Of a stretch of DNA of 64,000 nt, positions 43,398 through 52,242 are shown one piece after another. Under the pieces are notes generated by a model. The model worked only from the letters and a program-made list of their open reading frames with translations, made no database searches and had not been told where the DNA came from. Position 1 is the stretch's first letter, and each line of letters opens with the position of its first letter. The stretch lies in contig NZ_PUEJ01000001.1 of assembly GCF_002982075.1 (NCBI RefSeq), positions 731,706-795,705 of the forward strand, given 5' to 3'. The DNA comes from Labrys okinawensis. Its GTDB lineage: Bacteria > Pseudomonadota > Alphaproteobacteria > Rhizobiales > Labraceae. Made by a program: the position numbers and the translations under genes.

Positions 43398-44447
43398 ATG
43401 GCAACGAAGCGCTGGATCCGACGGCCGGAAGGATCGACATGGGGCGATTGGGGCGAGGACGACGAGCGCGGGCGCGCCAACCTGTTGACACCGGAAGCCG
43501 TCCTGCGGGGCATTCACGAGGTTCGTGAAGGGCGTACCTTCTGCCTGTCGCTTCCGCTGGACTATCCCGGCGGCAACGCGCTCAACCCTCGCCGGGGGCC
43601 ACCCGTGTTGCGGCCGACCGAGCGCGACGGCAAGCCCTTCATGAACTATCCGCTGCGCTGCGACGATCCGACGGCAACAGATGTGGCCAGCGACGATCAG
43701 GTCGTGCTGGCGCTGCAATATTCGACGCAGTGGGACACCTTCGCCCATGTCGGACAGATGTTCGATGTCGACGGTGACGGCAAGCTGGAAGATGTCTATT
43801 ACAACGGCTTTCGCGCCAACCAGGACGTTGTCGGCCCCGTCGTTTATGCCGAGGATGGCACCAGCACGCCGACGGCGGCACACAGGGGTGCATTGCATCT
43901 CGGCGTCGAGAATATCGCCACCGCCTGCATGCAAGGCCGGGGCGTGATGGTCGATCTCTTCGCCCACTATGGCCGCAGTGGCCAGCTCATCGGTTATGAT
44001 GAACTCATGAGGGTGATCGAGGCAGACGAGATCTCGATCCATCCAGGCGACTTCGTGCTGTTTCGCACCGAGTTCGGCCGCGCACTCTTGGAGATGCACA
44101 GGCAGCCGGACACAGGCAAGCTTTTTTCCACCACGAGCGCGCTCGATGGCCGCGATCCCAAGCTCTTGCAATGGGTGACGGATTGCGGGGCGGTGGCCCT
44201 GGTGGCCGACAACTATGCCGTAGAGGCTCTGCCTGCCCGCCCCTGTACGAGCGATCATTGCGCCAGATTGCCTTTGCATGAGCATTGCCTGTTCAAGCTC
44301 GGCTGCTATCTCGGCGAGCTTTGGTATCTGAGCGAGCTCGCGGATTGGCTGCGCGAGAACAAGCGGACGAGCTTCCTTTTGACCGCTCCGCCGCTGCGTC
44401 TGCCCGGCGCGGTCGGAAGCCCGTTGACGCCCATCGCCACGGTATGA
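43398..44447 (+). CDS. Cyclase-family protein (kynurenine-formamidase/isatin-hydrolase fold), variant metal site
   Basis: The product has 349 aa from MATKRWIRRPEGS, with GCGAGGAA upstream. The open frame further upstream lacks a ribosome site. The family motif HxGTHxD appears as HVGQMFD (about residue 107): the first His and the Asp are kept but the second His is Met. SDHCARLPLHEHCLFKLG near 305 supplies further His residues. Members hydrolyse cyclic amides, formamides or lactones. Given the catabolic surroundings a ring-opening role is possible, but unproven. Confidence 0.85.
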   Translation: MATKRWIRRPEGSTWGDWGEDDERGRANLLTPEAVLRGIHEVREGRTFCLSLPLDYPGGNALNPRRGPPVLRPTERDGKPFMNYPLRCDDPTATDVASDDQVVLALQYSTQWDTFAHVGQMFDVDGDGKLEDVYYNGFRANQDVVGPVVYAEDGTSTPTAAHRGALHLGVENIATACMQGRGVMVDLFAHYGRSGQLIGYDELMRVIEADEISIHPGDFVLFRTEFGRALLEMHRQPDTGKLFSTTSALDGRDPKLLQWVTDCGAVALVADNYAVEALPARPCTSDHCARLPLHEHCLFKLGCYLGELWYLSELADWLRENKRTSFLLTAPPLRLPGAVGSPLTPIATV

Positions 44448-44460
44448 TCGCCCAATGGCA

Positions 44461-44481
44461 CGGCCGGGCATCGCCCGGCCG
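44461..44481. terminator. Hairpin between convergent cyclase and SMP-30 genes
   Basis: CGGCCGGGC and its exact complement enclose ATC. It lies in the 39-base gap between two convergent stop codons, so it can stop transcription from both sides. There is no clear T-run. Confidence 0.65.
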
Positions 44482-44486
44482 GCAAA

Positions 44487-45566
44487 TCAGTACGGCGAGC
44501 CGATGATTTCGGTCAGACCCGCCTTGTCGGGTGGCCCGCCATTATACTTGATGGAGGCGAACATGCCGCCATCGGACACGACATAAGGGCCCTTGTCTTT
44601 CTCGCCCCAGATCAGCGCAGTGCTGCCCCGGATGGCCGGGTCATGCGAGAATTCCACTGATTTGCCGTCGAGGATCACGTACAGGCTCTTCTGATGGGTG
44701 GTATAGAAGAGATTGCCTTTCGGCGAGAAGGCGATGTCGTCGGCCCTGGCATTCTCCTGATAGGCTTCGATGGGGCCAAGTTTCCCGGCCGGGTCGAGGC
44801 GCGCTCGATAGATCGTCTTGCGCGCCGTGTTGGAGATATAAAGATAACCGTCGTGGATCTTCAGCCCGTTGGCCGCCGGCGTGACAATCGTGGGGTCCGG
44901 CGTGTCGAGCAGGGGATCGGAGGCGAACTTCGTCAGCTCACCGCTTTTGGTGTCGAGCTGCCAGATAGTACCGCCGATTGAATCGGCGATCAGAAGGCGC
45001 CCCGGCGCCAGTCGCACCCAACCGTTCAGGAGCCTCGCATCCTTGGCTTCCTTGAAGAGTTCCGGTTTGCCTTCAGGGCGAATGCGGTAGATCGTGTTGG
45101 CGTCGGGGCCGTTCACCGGCGTCAGCGCGTTGCGGCCGATGGCACCGACATAGAGAGTCCCATCTGAGTCGAAGATCAATCCGAGCGGATAGGCCGGCAG
45201 CTCTGCAAAGATTTTCAGTCCTTCCACATCCGCGTAGCGAAGGATGCGGCGATGGTTGTGATCGGAGATATAGAATGCTCCGTCCGGCCCGAGCGCGATA
45301 TTCTCCCAAAGAGAGAGCTCACTGGCCTGGCCGACCACTTTCGATGTGACTGCCGCCAGGGCTTGCGCGGGATCTTGCGTGGCAGTTGCAGGTTCCGTCG
45401 CCCTGGCCGCAACGCTCCCCCCGGCCAACAGCGCCGTGGCCAGGAAAAGGCTGCTGCAAAATGCACTGATACCGGAACGGCTGACCACCCCGGCCCGGCC
45501 CGTGCCAACACATTCTGTAATTCTTGGCTGTTCGATCCGACGGTGAAACGCACTGGCCAGTTTCAT
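44487..45566 (-). CDS. Secreted SMP-30/strictosidine-synthase-like beta-propeller protein
   Basis: The protein has 359 aa from MKLASAFHRRIEQ with GGGAGTG upstream. A long n-region is followed by a hydrophobic core (about 35-50) ending near AARA, so it is exported. The rest is a six-bladed propeller with blades such as LSLWENIALGPDGAFYISDH, LGLIFDSDGTLYVGAI and ADDIAFSPKGNLFYTTH. SMP-30-type propellers are often Ca- or Zn-dependent lactonases. Glu, Asn and Asp ligand candidates are present. Substrate unknown, with lactone hydrolysis as the leading idea. Confidence 0.8.
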   Translation of the reverse strand: MKLASAFHRRIEQPRITECVGTGRAGVVSRSGISAFCSSLFLATALLAGGSVAARATEPATATQDPAQALAAVTSKVVGQASELSLWENIALGPDGAFYISDHNHRRILRYADVEGLKIFAELPAYPLGLIFDSDGTLYVGAIGRNALTPVNGPDANTIYRIRPEGKPELFKEAKDARLLNGWVRLAPGRLLIADSIGGTIWQLDTKSGELTKFASDPLLDTPDPTIVTPAANGLKIHDGYLYISNTARKTIYRARLDPAGKLGPIEAYQENARADDIAFSPKGNLFYTTHQKSLYVILDGKSVEFSHDPAIRGSTALIWGEKDKGPYVVSDGGMFASIKYNGGPPDKAGLTEIIGSPY

Positions 45567-45761
45567 TATCGCACACTCCCTAAAATGGTGCGCCCACGAT
45601 GCCGGGGCGGGTTGGGGAACGAGACGGAGAAATTGGTGCGCTTCTCACGCCAGGGCGGCTCAAGGTCGCATGGGCGGCGAGAGGCGAGCTTCCTTGCCAG
45701 GCCGGATCCATCCGGGCCTTGATATAAAGGCGCGCCGGATCGGCGCGCGGCGATTGCGGGA

Positions 45762-46019
45762 ATGCCGGAACAAAGCCTGGAGGCTCTGTTGGCGGCGAGG
45801 ACCTATTCCGTAACGTCGACCGACGGTACCCGGCTTGCCGTGTCCGAAAGCGGACTCGGGACGGGGCGCTCCATCATCCTGCCCGCTGCCGCCGAGATTA
45901 CGGCACGGCATAGCGCCCACGCCCAACTCTCCTGGTACGCCGAAAGCGGTCATGCGCCCTTCTGGGAGGAACCGGAACGTTTCAATCGCGAGCTCGCGGC
46001 TTTTGCTGAGAGATGCTGA
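45762..46019 (+). pseudogene. Internally deleted alpha/beta hydrolase remnant
   Basis: Only 85 codons. The first 40 residues (ARTYSVTSTDGTRLAVSESG) look like the N-terminal strand of an alpha/beta hydrolase, and the last 30 (LSWYAESGHAPFWEEPERFN) are the typical C-terminal segment with the catalytic His. The middle with the nucleophile Ser and acid is missing, and the join near residue 45-52 (ILPAAAEITARHSAHAQ) is abrupt. Therefore a deletion product rather than a functional gene. Confidence 0.65.
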
Positions 46020-46039
46020 AACGCCAGCCGGCATGGCTT

Positions 46040-47092
46040 TCACGTCTTTAAGGCCATGGCCGGCGCATTTTCTGCGACCGGCGGGCTGCACGTTTCGCCC
46101 AGCACCAGATCGAAGCCGACGATGCGCGTCAGGCGCTCTGCTGCGGGCTCCTCCAAGCGGCGCAGGATCAGTTCGGTGGCGGCGCGTGCGACTTGATCAA
46201 GATTAAAACGCACGGCCGTCATAGGGGGATGCATCAAGGCAAAGCCGCGCTCCGTGCCGATGCCGATCACCGAAAGATCGTCGGGAATGCGACGTCCCGC
46301 CTGCCGCGCCGTATTCATGGCCGCCGGCAATATCGGCGTACCCAGGCAGATCATCGCCGTCGGAGGTTGCTTCAAAGCCAGCATCGCCTCCATCTGGGCG
46401 ACAGGCTGATCGGTGGCCGAACGCAGCATACAGATCAGATCCTCATCGAACGGCAAACCCGCCGACTTCAGGCCTTCTTTGTATCCCTCCAGCCTTTCAC
46501 GGCCGCCGCGAATGGCCAGCGAGGGGCCAAACAGCGCAATACGCCGATGGCCCAGGCTGGCGAGATAGCGCGTCGCCTGGCGCAATGCGGCGCGATGATC
46601 CTGCAGCACGAAATCGGCCGGGAAATCGATGTCCCGATCAAAAACCAGGAGCGGCAGCTTGCAGCGCGCATAAGGATTTTCATCCTCGCCGAAATTCTCG
46701 CGGCTCGGTGTTACCACGATGGCTTCGACCCGGCGCATTTCGAACATGGCCAAGAGCTCGGCTTCGCGCGCGGGGACGTCATATGTACTGGCCACCAGCA
46801 GCGAATATCCGTTTGCGTAAAGATGGAACTCCAGCGCAGCAAACAGCTCGGCCAATAGTGGATTGGCCATGTTGGATACCATCAGGCCGATCGTGCGGCT
46901 GCGCCCTGTGCGCAATTGACGCGCACTATAGTTGGGGATGTAGCCCGTCAACCTGACTGCCTCCTCGATCCGGCGGCGAACCTCATCGCTGACATAGCCG
47001 CTGTCGTTGAGCGCTCGCGACACCGTGGCAATCGACACGCCTGCCGCTTCTGCAACGTCTCGGACGGAAATTTTTTGTTTCATGCTTTTCAT
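46040..47092 (-). CDS. LacI-family repressor of the acyl-CoA/SDR operon
   Basis: The protein has 350 aa. The HTH and hinge (residues 5-60) read ISVRDVAEAAGVSIATVSRALND and TGYIPNYSARQLRTGRSRT. The effector domain follows, with DLSVIGIGTERGFALMHPPMTAVRF. It is divergent from the SDR/acyl-CoA synthetase operon at 47180, and the 87 bases between contain a classical LacI-type operator. It therefore most likely controls that operon and itself. Effector unknown. Confidence 0.91.
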   Translation of the reverse strand: MKSMKQKISVRDVAEAAGVSIATVSRALNDSGYVSDEVRRRIEEAVRLTGYIPNYSARQLRTGRSRTIGLMVSNMANPLLAELFAALEFHLYANGYSLLVASTYDVPAREAELLAMFEMRRVEAIVVTPSRENFGEDENPYARCKLPLLVFDRDIDFPADFVLQDHRAALRQATRYLASLGHRRIALFGPSLAIRGGRERLEGYKEGLKSAGLPFDEDLICMLRSATDQPVAQMEAMLALKQPPTAMICLGTPILPAAMNTARQAGRRIPDDLSVIGIGTERGFALMHPPMTAVRFNLDQVARAATELILRRLEEPAAERLTRIVGFDLVLGETCSPPVAENAPAMALKT

Positions 47093-47106
47093 GTGAAAAA
47101 ATTACA

Positions 47107-47141
47107 CCTGTTGCATATGGAAAGCAACAGGTATATGTTGC
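47107..47141. promoter_or_regulatory. Multiple inverted TGTTGC/GCAACA sites
   Basis: CCTGTTGC (47107-47114) and GCAACAGG (47124-47131) are perfect inverted arms 9 bases apart, and a further TGTTGC at 47136-47141 makes a second inverted pair with the same middle arm. This repeated half-site pattern in a divergent promoter suggests a second regulator or a cooperative array. No protein can be named. Confidence 0.5.
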
Positions 47142-47149
47142 ACAAAATG

Positions 47150-47163
47150 TGGAAACGTTTTCA
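47150..47163 (+). promoter_or_regulatory. LacI-type operator before the SDR/acyl-CoA synthetase operon
   Basis: TGGAAACGTTTTCA has the central CG and symmetric arms of classical LacI/GalR-family operators. It ends 17 bases before the start codon of the first operon gene, a position suited to block transcription. The divergent LacI-family gene is the obvious ligand. Confidence 0.78.
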
Positions 47164-47179
47164 GAGGCAAGCACCTGCG

Positions 47180-47998
47180 ATGATCGAAACGACTCCTGGA
47201 AATCTGGATGGTCGGAAGATCGTTGTCATCGGCGGCGGCCAGCTGGGCCGGCCCGAGCCGGCCAGCAACGGCAGGGCGATCTCTCTAACGCTGGCACGGC
47301 GCGGCGCCCATCTGATGGTGGCCGACCGCAGCGAGGCGGCGGCCCGATTCTCGGTCGACGCCATACGGTCGGAAGGCGGCATCGCCGATATGGTGAAACT
47401 CGACATCGCCGATTCAGACGCGGTGCGCCGGTGCTTCAATGAATTCGACGCCGAGGGACCGATCGATGGCCTGGTGCTCAATGTCGGCATCAGCGACAGG
47501 CGGCGGCTCGAAGACATCACGCCGCAGTCGTGGGACGCCATTTTGAATGTCAACCTCCGCGGCCACATGCTTTGCGCCCAGGCTGGCCTTGAAACGATGA
47601 AGCCAGGATCGGCCATCGTCTTCATCTCGTCCTTATGCGCCCATCTGCCTCTGGCACGAAATCCCGCCTATGAGGCCTCGAAAGCCGGCATCGGCGCCTT
47701 ATGCCGGGCGGTCGCGATGAGTGGGCACGAGCGCTCCATCCGCGCCAATTGCGTGGTTGCCGGCTTTGTCGACACCCCGATGGGCCTGGCCGCAAGCGCC
47801 GCTCGCCCCGAACGCGCAAGAAGGCCTCTTCCCTTCGGCCGGATGGCAAGCGCCTGGGAAATCGCCGAGGCCGTCGCCTTCCTGATCAGCGACCAATCCT
47901 CCTACGTCAACGCCACCGAACTCCTGGTCGACGGTGGCCTGGCGGCTGGAATCACACTCCCCGTTCAAGCAGAGGAAAACGATCATGCGCCCCATTGA
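47180..47998 (+). CDS. SDR dehydrogenase with an enlarged cofactor loop
   Basis: The product has 272 aa from MIETTPGNLDG, with AGAGG upstream. The glycine loop is stretched: VIGGGQLGRPEPASNGRAISLTLARRG instead of TGxxxGIG, a variant known in some SDRs with a NGRA motif. Ser in FISSLCAH and YEASK (about 162) complete the active site. VLNVGISDR replaces NNAG. First gene of the LacI-controlled operon, overlapping the acyl-CoA synthetase gene by 14 bases. Confidence 0.85.
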   Translation: MIETTPGNLDGRKIVVIGGGQLGRPEPASNGRAISLTLARRGAHLMVADRSEAAARFSVDAIRSEGGIADMVKLDIADSDAVRRCFNEFDAEGPIDGLVLNVGISDRRRLEDITPQSWDAILNVNLRGHMLCAQAGLETMKPGSAIVFISSLCAHLPLARNPAYEASKAGIGALCRAVAMSGHERSIRANCVVAGFVDTPMGLAASAARPERARRPLPFGRMASAWEIAEAVAFLISDQSSYVNATELLVDGGLAAGITLPVQAEENDHAPH

Positions 47999-49517
47999 TT
48001 ACGTTCTGCGCTCCGCTCAACGCTTCCCGGACAAAGTGGCCCTGGAAGGGCCCGAAGGCACGCTGACCTACGCCGAATTGATCGCGAAGTCAGAGGCCTG
48101 CGCGGCATTCATCCAGGACCTGGTGCCCGACGAGCGCGGCCGCGTCGGCATACTCGCAGCCAACAATTTCGCCCACGTCGTCACCCTGCTGGGCATCCTT
48201 CTGTCGGGCCGCATCTGGGTACCGCTGAATACCCGCTCGGCCCAGGCCGAGATCGCGCGAGCGGTCCGTTTCGTGACACCTTCACTGATTGTAGCGGACG
48301 CTTCCTATGTCGGCCTGGTGCCTCCCACCGAGGGCCTCGAGATCGTACTGGGCGCACCGGGACAGGAACCCGATCCGAAGCTGCGGCGCCTGACCGACGA
48401 GCTCCAAGCCTACGCCGGGAAGAAGCCGAAGCCGATCTACCACCCGCTCGCCGAGACGCAGGCGATCAAGTTTACCGGCGGCACCACCGGCGCCCCGAAA
48501 GGCGTCATGCAGTCATATCGCGGCTGGAACGCTGGAATCGTTTCCTTCATTCACGCCATGCGTCTCCAGGAGGATGAACGCTTCCTGGCGACCGCCTCCA
48601 TCTCGCATGGCACCTCCGCCTTCCTGTTCCCCATCCTCGCCCAAGGCGGCACCATCGTCCTGCCGGAAGCAAATCGGCCGCCCGATCTCGTGCGCATTCT
48701 CGAGCGGGACCGCATCACGGCGACATTTCTGCCCCCGACATTGATCTACAGCATCCTGGAAGAGCCGACGGTACGCGGTCGCGACTGGAGCGCCTTGCGT
48801 CATCTGATCTATGGTGCCGCCCCCATGCGGGAAGACAAGGTCGCCGAAGCCCAGCAGGTCTTCGGTCCGGTGCTTGAAACCGCCTACGGCCAGACCGAAT
48901 CCCCCGCGATCATCGCCTTCCTGACGGCCGCCGAGGCCATGAAGCCGGAAAACCGGCCGACCGTCGGACGGCCCACCATCCTGACCAGCGTTGCCATCCT
49001 GGATTCCCAGGGAAACGAGGTTGCGCCCGGCGAATGGGGCGAGATCTGCGTTCGTGGCGATCTTGTCATGACCGGCTATTGGAACCAGCCGGAGAAGACG
49101 GCTGAAGCCTTCACCAAGGGCTGGCTGCGCACCGGCGATGGCGGCTATCTCGACGAGCGCGGCTATCTGCGCCTGGTCGACCGCATCCGCGATGTCATCA
49201 TCACGGGCGGGTTTAACGTCTATCCCGCCGATGTCGAGACCGCGATCGGCCAACACCCCGACGTCATCGACTGTGCGGTCGTCGGCATCCCCGATTCCCA
49301 CTGGGGCGAAGCAGTGCACGGGGCGGTGCAGCTGCGCGCCGGCTCCACGCTGAGCGAGCGCGAACTCATCGCCTTCGTGCGCGGCATTCTCGATGGGGTG
49401 AAGACACCCAAGGGCGTGCATTTCTTCGACGAACTGCCTCGCACAGCCAATGCCAAGGTTTCCAAGGCGGAGGTGCGGCGCGAGATCGATCGCCGCCTCG
49501 GGGAGGCTGCCGCATGA
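47985..49517 (+). CDS. AMP-forming acyl-CoA synthetase
   Basis: The product has 510 aa from MRPIDYVLRSAQRFPDK, with AGAGGAAAA upstream. ANL-family motifs: IKFTGGTTGAPKGVM (phosphate loop, about 158), AYGQTESP (about 303), and RTGDGGYLDERGYLRLVDR with GGFNVYPADVE (about 385-415). The catalytic C-terminal Lys lies in LPRTANAKVSK. It activates a carboxylic acid to its CoA thioester in the cytoplasm. Together with the downstream lyase, dehydrogenases and ACAD it defines a CoA-dependent degradation route. Acid not identified. Confidence 0.92.
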   Translation: MRPIDYVLRSAQRFPDKVALEGPEGTLTYAELIAKSEACAAFIQDLVPDERGRVGILAANNFAHVVTLLGILLSGRIWVPLNTRSAQAEIARAVRFVTPSLIVADASYVGLVPPTEGLEIVLGAPGQEPDPKLRRLTDELQAYAGKKPKPIYHPLAETQAIKFTGGTTGAPKGVMQSYRGWNAGIVSFIHAMRLQEDERFLATASISHGTSAFLFPILAQGGTIVLPEANRPPDLVRILERDRITATFLPPTLIYSILEEPTVRGRDWSALRHLIYGAAPMREDKVAEAQQVFGPVLETAYGQTESPAIIAFLTAAEAMKPENRPTVGRPTILTSVAILDSQGNEVAPGEWGEICVRGDLVMTGYWNQPEKTAEAFTKGWLRTGDGGYLDERGYLRLVDRIRDVIITGGFNVYPADVETAIGQHPDVIDCAVVGIPDSHWGEAVHGAVQLRAGSTLSERELIAFVRGILDGVKTPKGVHFFDELPRTANAKVSKAEVRREIDRRLGEAAA

Positions 49518-50236
49518 GCACCGGAGCCAGACAGAAAGTCCTGGTGACCGGAGCCTCCTCCGGGATCGGGCTCGCTATCGCCAAGGATCTGGCAGCGCAT
49601 GGTTGGGAAATCATCAATTTCGACCGGAACGCCCCGCCCGAACCCAATGGACGTTTCATCCAGGTCGACATGTCCGATACCGATGCACTCGCCGACGCCT
49701 TGGCTTCCATCCAGGACGATGCTCCCCTCGGCCTCGTCAACAATGTCGGGCTGGTGAAGCCCGCTTCGATTGATGCGACCACATTGTCCGACTTCGACTA
49801 TCAGATGGCGGTCAATGCCCGTTCGGCCCTGCAATGCGCGCAGGCTTTGTTGCCGGCGATGCGCAAGGCCCACTATGGCCGCATCGTCAACATCTCGAGC
49901 CGGGCCGCTTTCGGTAAGGAATTGCGCTCAGCCTATTCGGCCAGCAAGGGCGCGGTCATCTCCATGACGCGGACGTGGGCGCTCGAACTCGCCGGGGACG
50001 GCATCACCGTCAACGCGGTGGCGCCGGGCCCGATCGCGACGGATGCCTTCAATGTCGCCAATCCACCCTTCAGCGAACACACCCGCAAGATCCTGGCGAC
50101 GATTCCTGTCAAGCGGCTCGGCACCAGCGAGGACATCGCCAACGCCGTGAGCTTCCTGATGGACGAGCGCAGCGGCTTCATCACCGGCCAGACACTGATG
50201 GTCTGTGGTGGCATCACCGTCGGACTCGGGGGGTAA
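49514..50236 (+). CDS. SDR oxidoreductase (3-oxoacyl-reductase-like)
   Basis: The protein has 240 aa, start overlapping the previous stop (ATGA). TGASSGIG (about 13), NNVGL (about 76), Ser in NISSRAAF and YSASK (about 142). Layout is close to FabG/PhaB-type reductases. In the operon it probably oxidises or reduces a hydroxyacyl- or oxoacyl-CoA formed after the synthetase step. The true substrate is open. Confidence 0.9.
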   Translation: MSTGARQKVLVTGASSGIGLAIAKDLAAHGWEIINFDRNAPPEPNGRFIQVDMSDTDALADALASIQDDAPLGLVNNVGLVKPASIDATTLSDFDYQMAVNARSALQCAQALLPAMRKAHYGRIVNISSRAAFGKELRSAYSASKGAVISMTRTWALELAGDGITVNAVAPGPIATDAFNVANPPFSEHTRKILATIPVKRLGTSEDIANAVSFLMDERSGFITGQTLMVCGGITVGLGG

Positions 50237-50241
50237 TCGAA

Positions 50242-51024
50242 ATGGACGGCGTCAAGACAGAAATCGGCTACACGACGGCAGACCAGATCGTCGTCCGTGG
50301 CGCAGACCTTTCCACCGAGATTCTCGGCAAGTTCGACTTCGTCGACATGATCTATTGGCTGAACTTCGCGCGTCGCCCCGAAGAACGCGAGAGAGCGATG
50401 GTCAATGCCATTCTGGTGGCGGCCACCGACCATGGCCTCACCCCGAGCGCCATTGCCTCGCGCCTGACCCTGCTCGGCGCACCTGAGAGCGTGCAGGGCG
50501 CGGTCGCTGCCGGACTGCTCGGCGCCGGCGGCCGTTTCCTCGGGACCATTCAGAACGTCTCGGAACTCTTGACCTCCTCCGCGCGCGACCTGCCGCCCGA
50601 GGCGAGCGAGACGGATATAGCTGAAACCGCGCGGCAATTGGTGCAACGGCAAAGGCAGGCGCGATCCACCATTCCAGGCGTCGGCCATCCCATTCATGTC
50701 GGCGGCGATCCCAGGGTCGAAATCCTGAGACGGATTTCTCGTGACAACGGCTATTTCGGCAAGCACTGGCGGCTTGCGCTGGCAATCCCCAAGGCGTTGG
50801 AGGAAACTCTCGGCAAACGGCTGCCCTTGAACGCTGCCGGCGCCCTCGGAGCCATGATCAGTGACATGGGCTTCGACTCGGTCTTTGGCCGAGGCCTGAT
50901 CCTGGTCGGGCGAGCGGCGGGCCTGATCGCGCATCTGCGCGAGGAAACGGAAACGCCCATTGCCGCGAATTTGTGGGAGCTGGTGCTGGAGCAGGACCCA
51001 CGCAACGGAACCGGGGGCAAATGA
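50242..51024 (+). CDS. Citryl-CoA-lyase/citrate-synthase-like protein
   Basis: The product has 260 aa from MDGVKTEIGYTTADQIVVRG, with GGGGG upstream. Much shorter than citrate synthase (about 430 aa), it keeps the large-domain core with GVGHPIHVGGDPR, corresponding to the active-site His and Arg of citrate synthases, and GAMISDMGFDSVFGRGLILVGRAAGLIAHLREE near the C-terminus. Proteins of this size are named citryl-CoA lyase and can make or break C-C bonds next to a CoA thioester. It would provide the carbon-carbon cleavage step of this operon. Confidence 0.85.
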   Translation: MDGVKTEIGYTTADQIVVRGADLSTEILGKFDFVDMIYWLNFARRPEERERAMVNAILVAATDHGLTPSAIASRLTLLGAPESVQGAVAAGLLGAGGRFLGTIQNVSELLTSSARDLPPEASETDIAETARQLVQRQRQARSTIPGVGHPIHVGGDPRVEILRRISRDNGYFGKHWRLALAIPKALEETLGKRLPLNAAGALGAMISDMGFDSVFGRGLILVGRAAGLIAHLREETETPIAANLWELVLEQDPRNGTGGK

Positions 51025-52193
51025 TGAGCATCTCGTCGGGATTCTACCGTCAGTTTGCCATGGAGCGGGTTCTGCATGGCTCACCCTTCGATACCCTGCT
51101 GGCCGCCGAACTCGAGGCTGGAGGCCATGAGAAAGTCCTGCTGCTGACAGCACCGCAGGCGGTCGGCACCCCCGATCTCGCGCGCCTGGAAACTGCGATC
51201 GGCAATCGCCTCGCCGGCACCTTTTCCGGGCTCGCTCCACACACGCCGTTGGAGGGTGTTCTGAAGGCGGCGGATCTCGCCCGTAAGCTCGGGGCCGATC
51301 ATCTCGTCGCCCTGGGCGGCGGTTCCGTGATCGATGCCGCCAAGCTTATCGCCCTATGCGTGCACGAAGGGATCGATGCGCCCGAAGGGCTGCTCAACAA
51401 ATATCCGACCGCGGGTGTCGATCCGAGCCGCCGCCCGTCGAGCGCCGGGGGCTGGATCCGCATGACGGCCCTGCCGATGACGCTGTCGGCGGCGGAATTC
51501 ACCTGGTTCGCCGGCGTGACCGACACGGCCAAGGGCCTGAAATATGTCGTGGGCCATCCCATGATGATGGCGCAGACCGTCATCATGGACCCTGCCCTGA
51601 CGCTCGGCATGGGTGCCACGGATTTTCTGGCGAGCGGCATCCGCGCCGTCGACCATGCGGCTGAGCGCCTGGCCGCCCTGACCTCACATCCCTTCAACGA
51701 CGCGGTGTGCCGGCAGGCGCTCCAAATGCTCAGCGCCTATCTGCCCAGGATTCACAAGGACCCGCGCGACCTCGAAGCGCGCCAGCAGTCCCAGATGGCC
51801 GGCTGGCTGTCACAGGCCGGCGCCGGCACGGGCGTAAGGGTTGGCGCCAGCCATGCGCTCGGCCATGTATTGGGTGCCCACGCCGGCATCCCGCATGGCC
51901 TGACCTCCTGTCTGCTGCTTCCCGCCGTGATGACCTGGAATGCCGGCGTCAACGCCGAGAGGCAGGCTCTCGTCAGCGCCGCGCTCGGAGCGGACGATAT
52001 CCCGGCGGCGGAAGCGATAAGGCGCCTGGTCGCCGCCATCGAGCTGCCGACCCGGCTGCGCGACGTCGGCATCATCAGGGACGATCTCGCTCTCATCGCG
52101 GCCAAAAGCTTCCATGATCCGGGCCTTCGCAACAATCCACGCCCGGTCGAGACCACCGCCGACGTGCAGGAAATCCTCGAACTGGCGTGGTGA
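51021..52193 (+). CDS. Iron-type alcohol dehydrogenase (maleylacetate-reductase-like)
   Basis: The product has 390 aa from MMSISSGFYRQF, overlapping the previous stop by 4 bases. Type III ADH: LGGGSVIDAAKL (NAD-binding, about 95) and metal-site residues in GIRAVDHAAERL, GASHALGHVLGAHAGIPHG (about 265-285). The lead Asp of the metal set lies in AVDHA. The short N-terminus and SSGFYRQF start resemble maleylacetate reductases. It likely interconverts a keto and hydroxy group or reduces an aldehyde in the pathway. Confidence 0.89.
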   Translation: MMSISSGFYRQFAMERVLHGSPFDTLLAAELEAGGHEKVLLLTAPQAVGTPDLARLETAIGNRLAGTFSGLAPHTPLEGVLKAADLARKLGADHLVALGGGSVIDAAKLIALCVHEGIDAPEGLLNKYPTAGVDPSRRPSSAGGWIRMTALPMTLSAAEFTWFAGVTDTAKGLKYVVGHPMMMAQTVIMDPALTLGMGATDFLASGIRAVDHAAERLAALTSHPFNDAVCRQALQMLSAYLPRIHKDPRDLEARQQSQMAGWLSQAGAGTGVRVGASHALGHVLGAHAGIPHGLTSCLLLPAVMTWNAGVNAERQALVSAALGADDIPAAEAIRRLVAAIELPTRLRDVGIIRDDLALIAAKSFHDPGLRNNPRPVETTADVQEILELAW

Positions 52194-52242
52194 GGCACGC
52201 ACTGGCGCAGCGTTGCACCGCGCCCGCATCAGGAGGTTCGCT

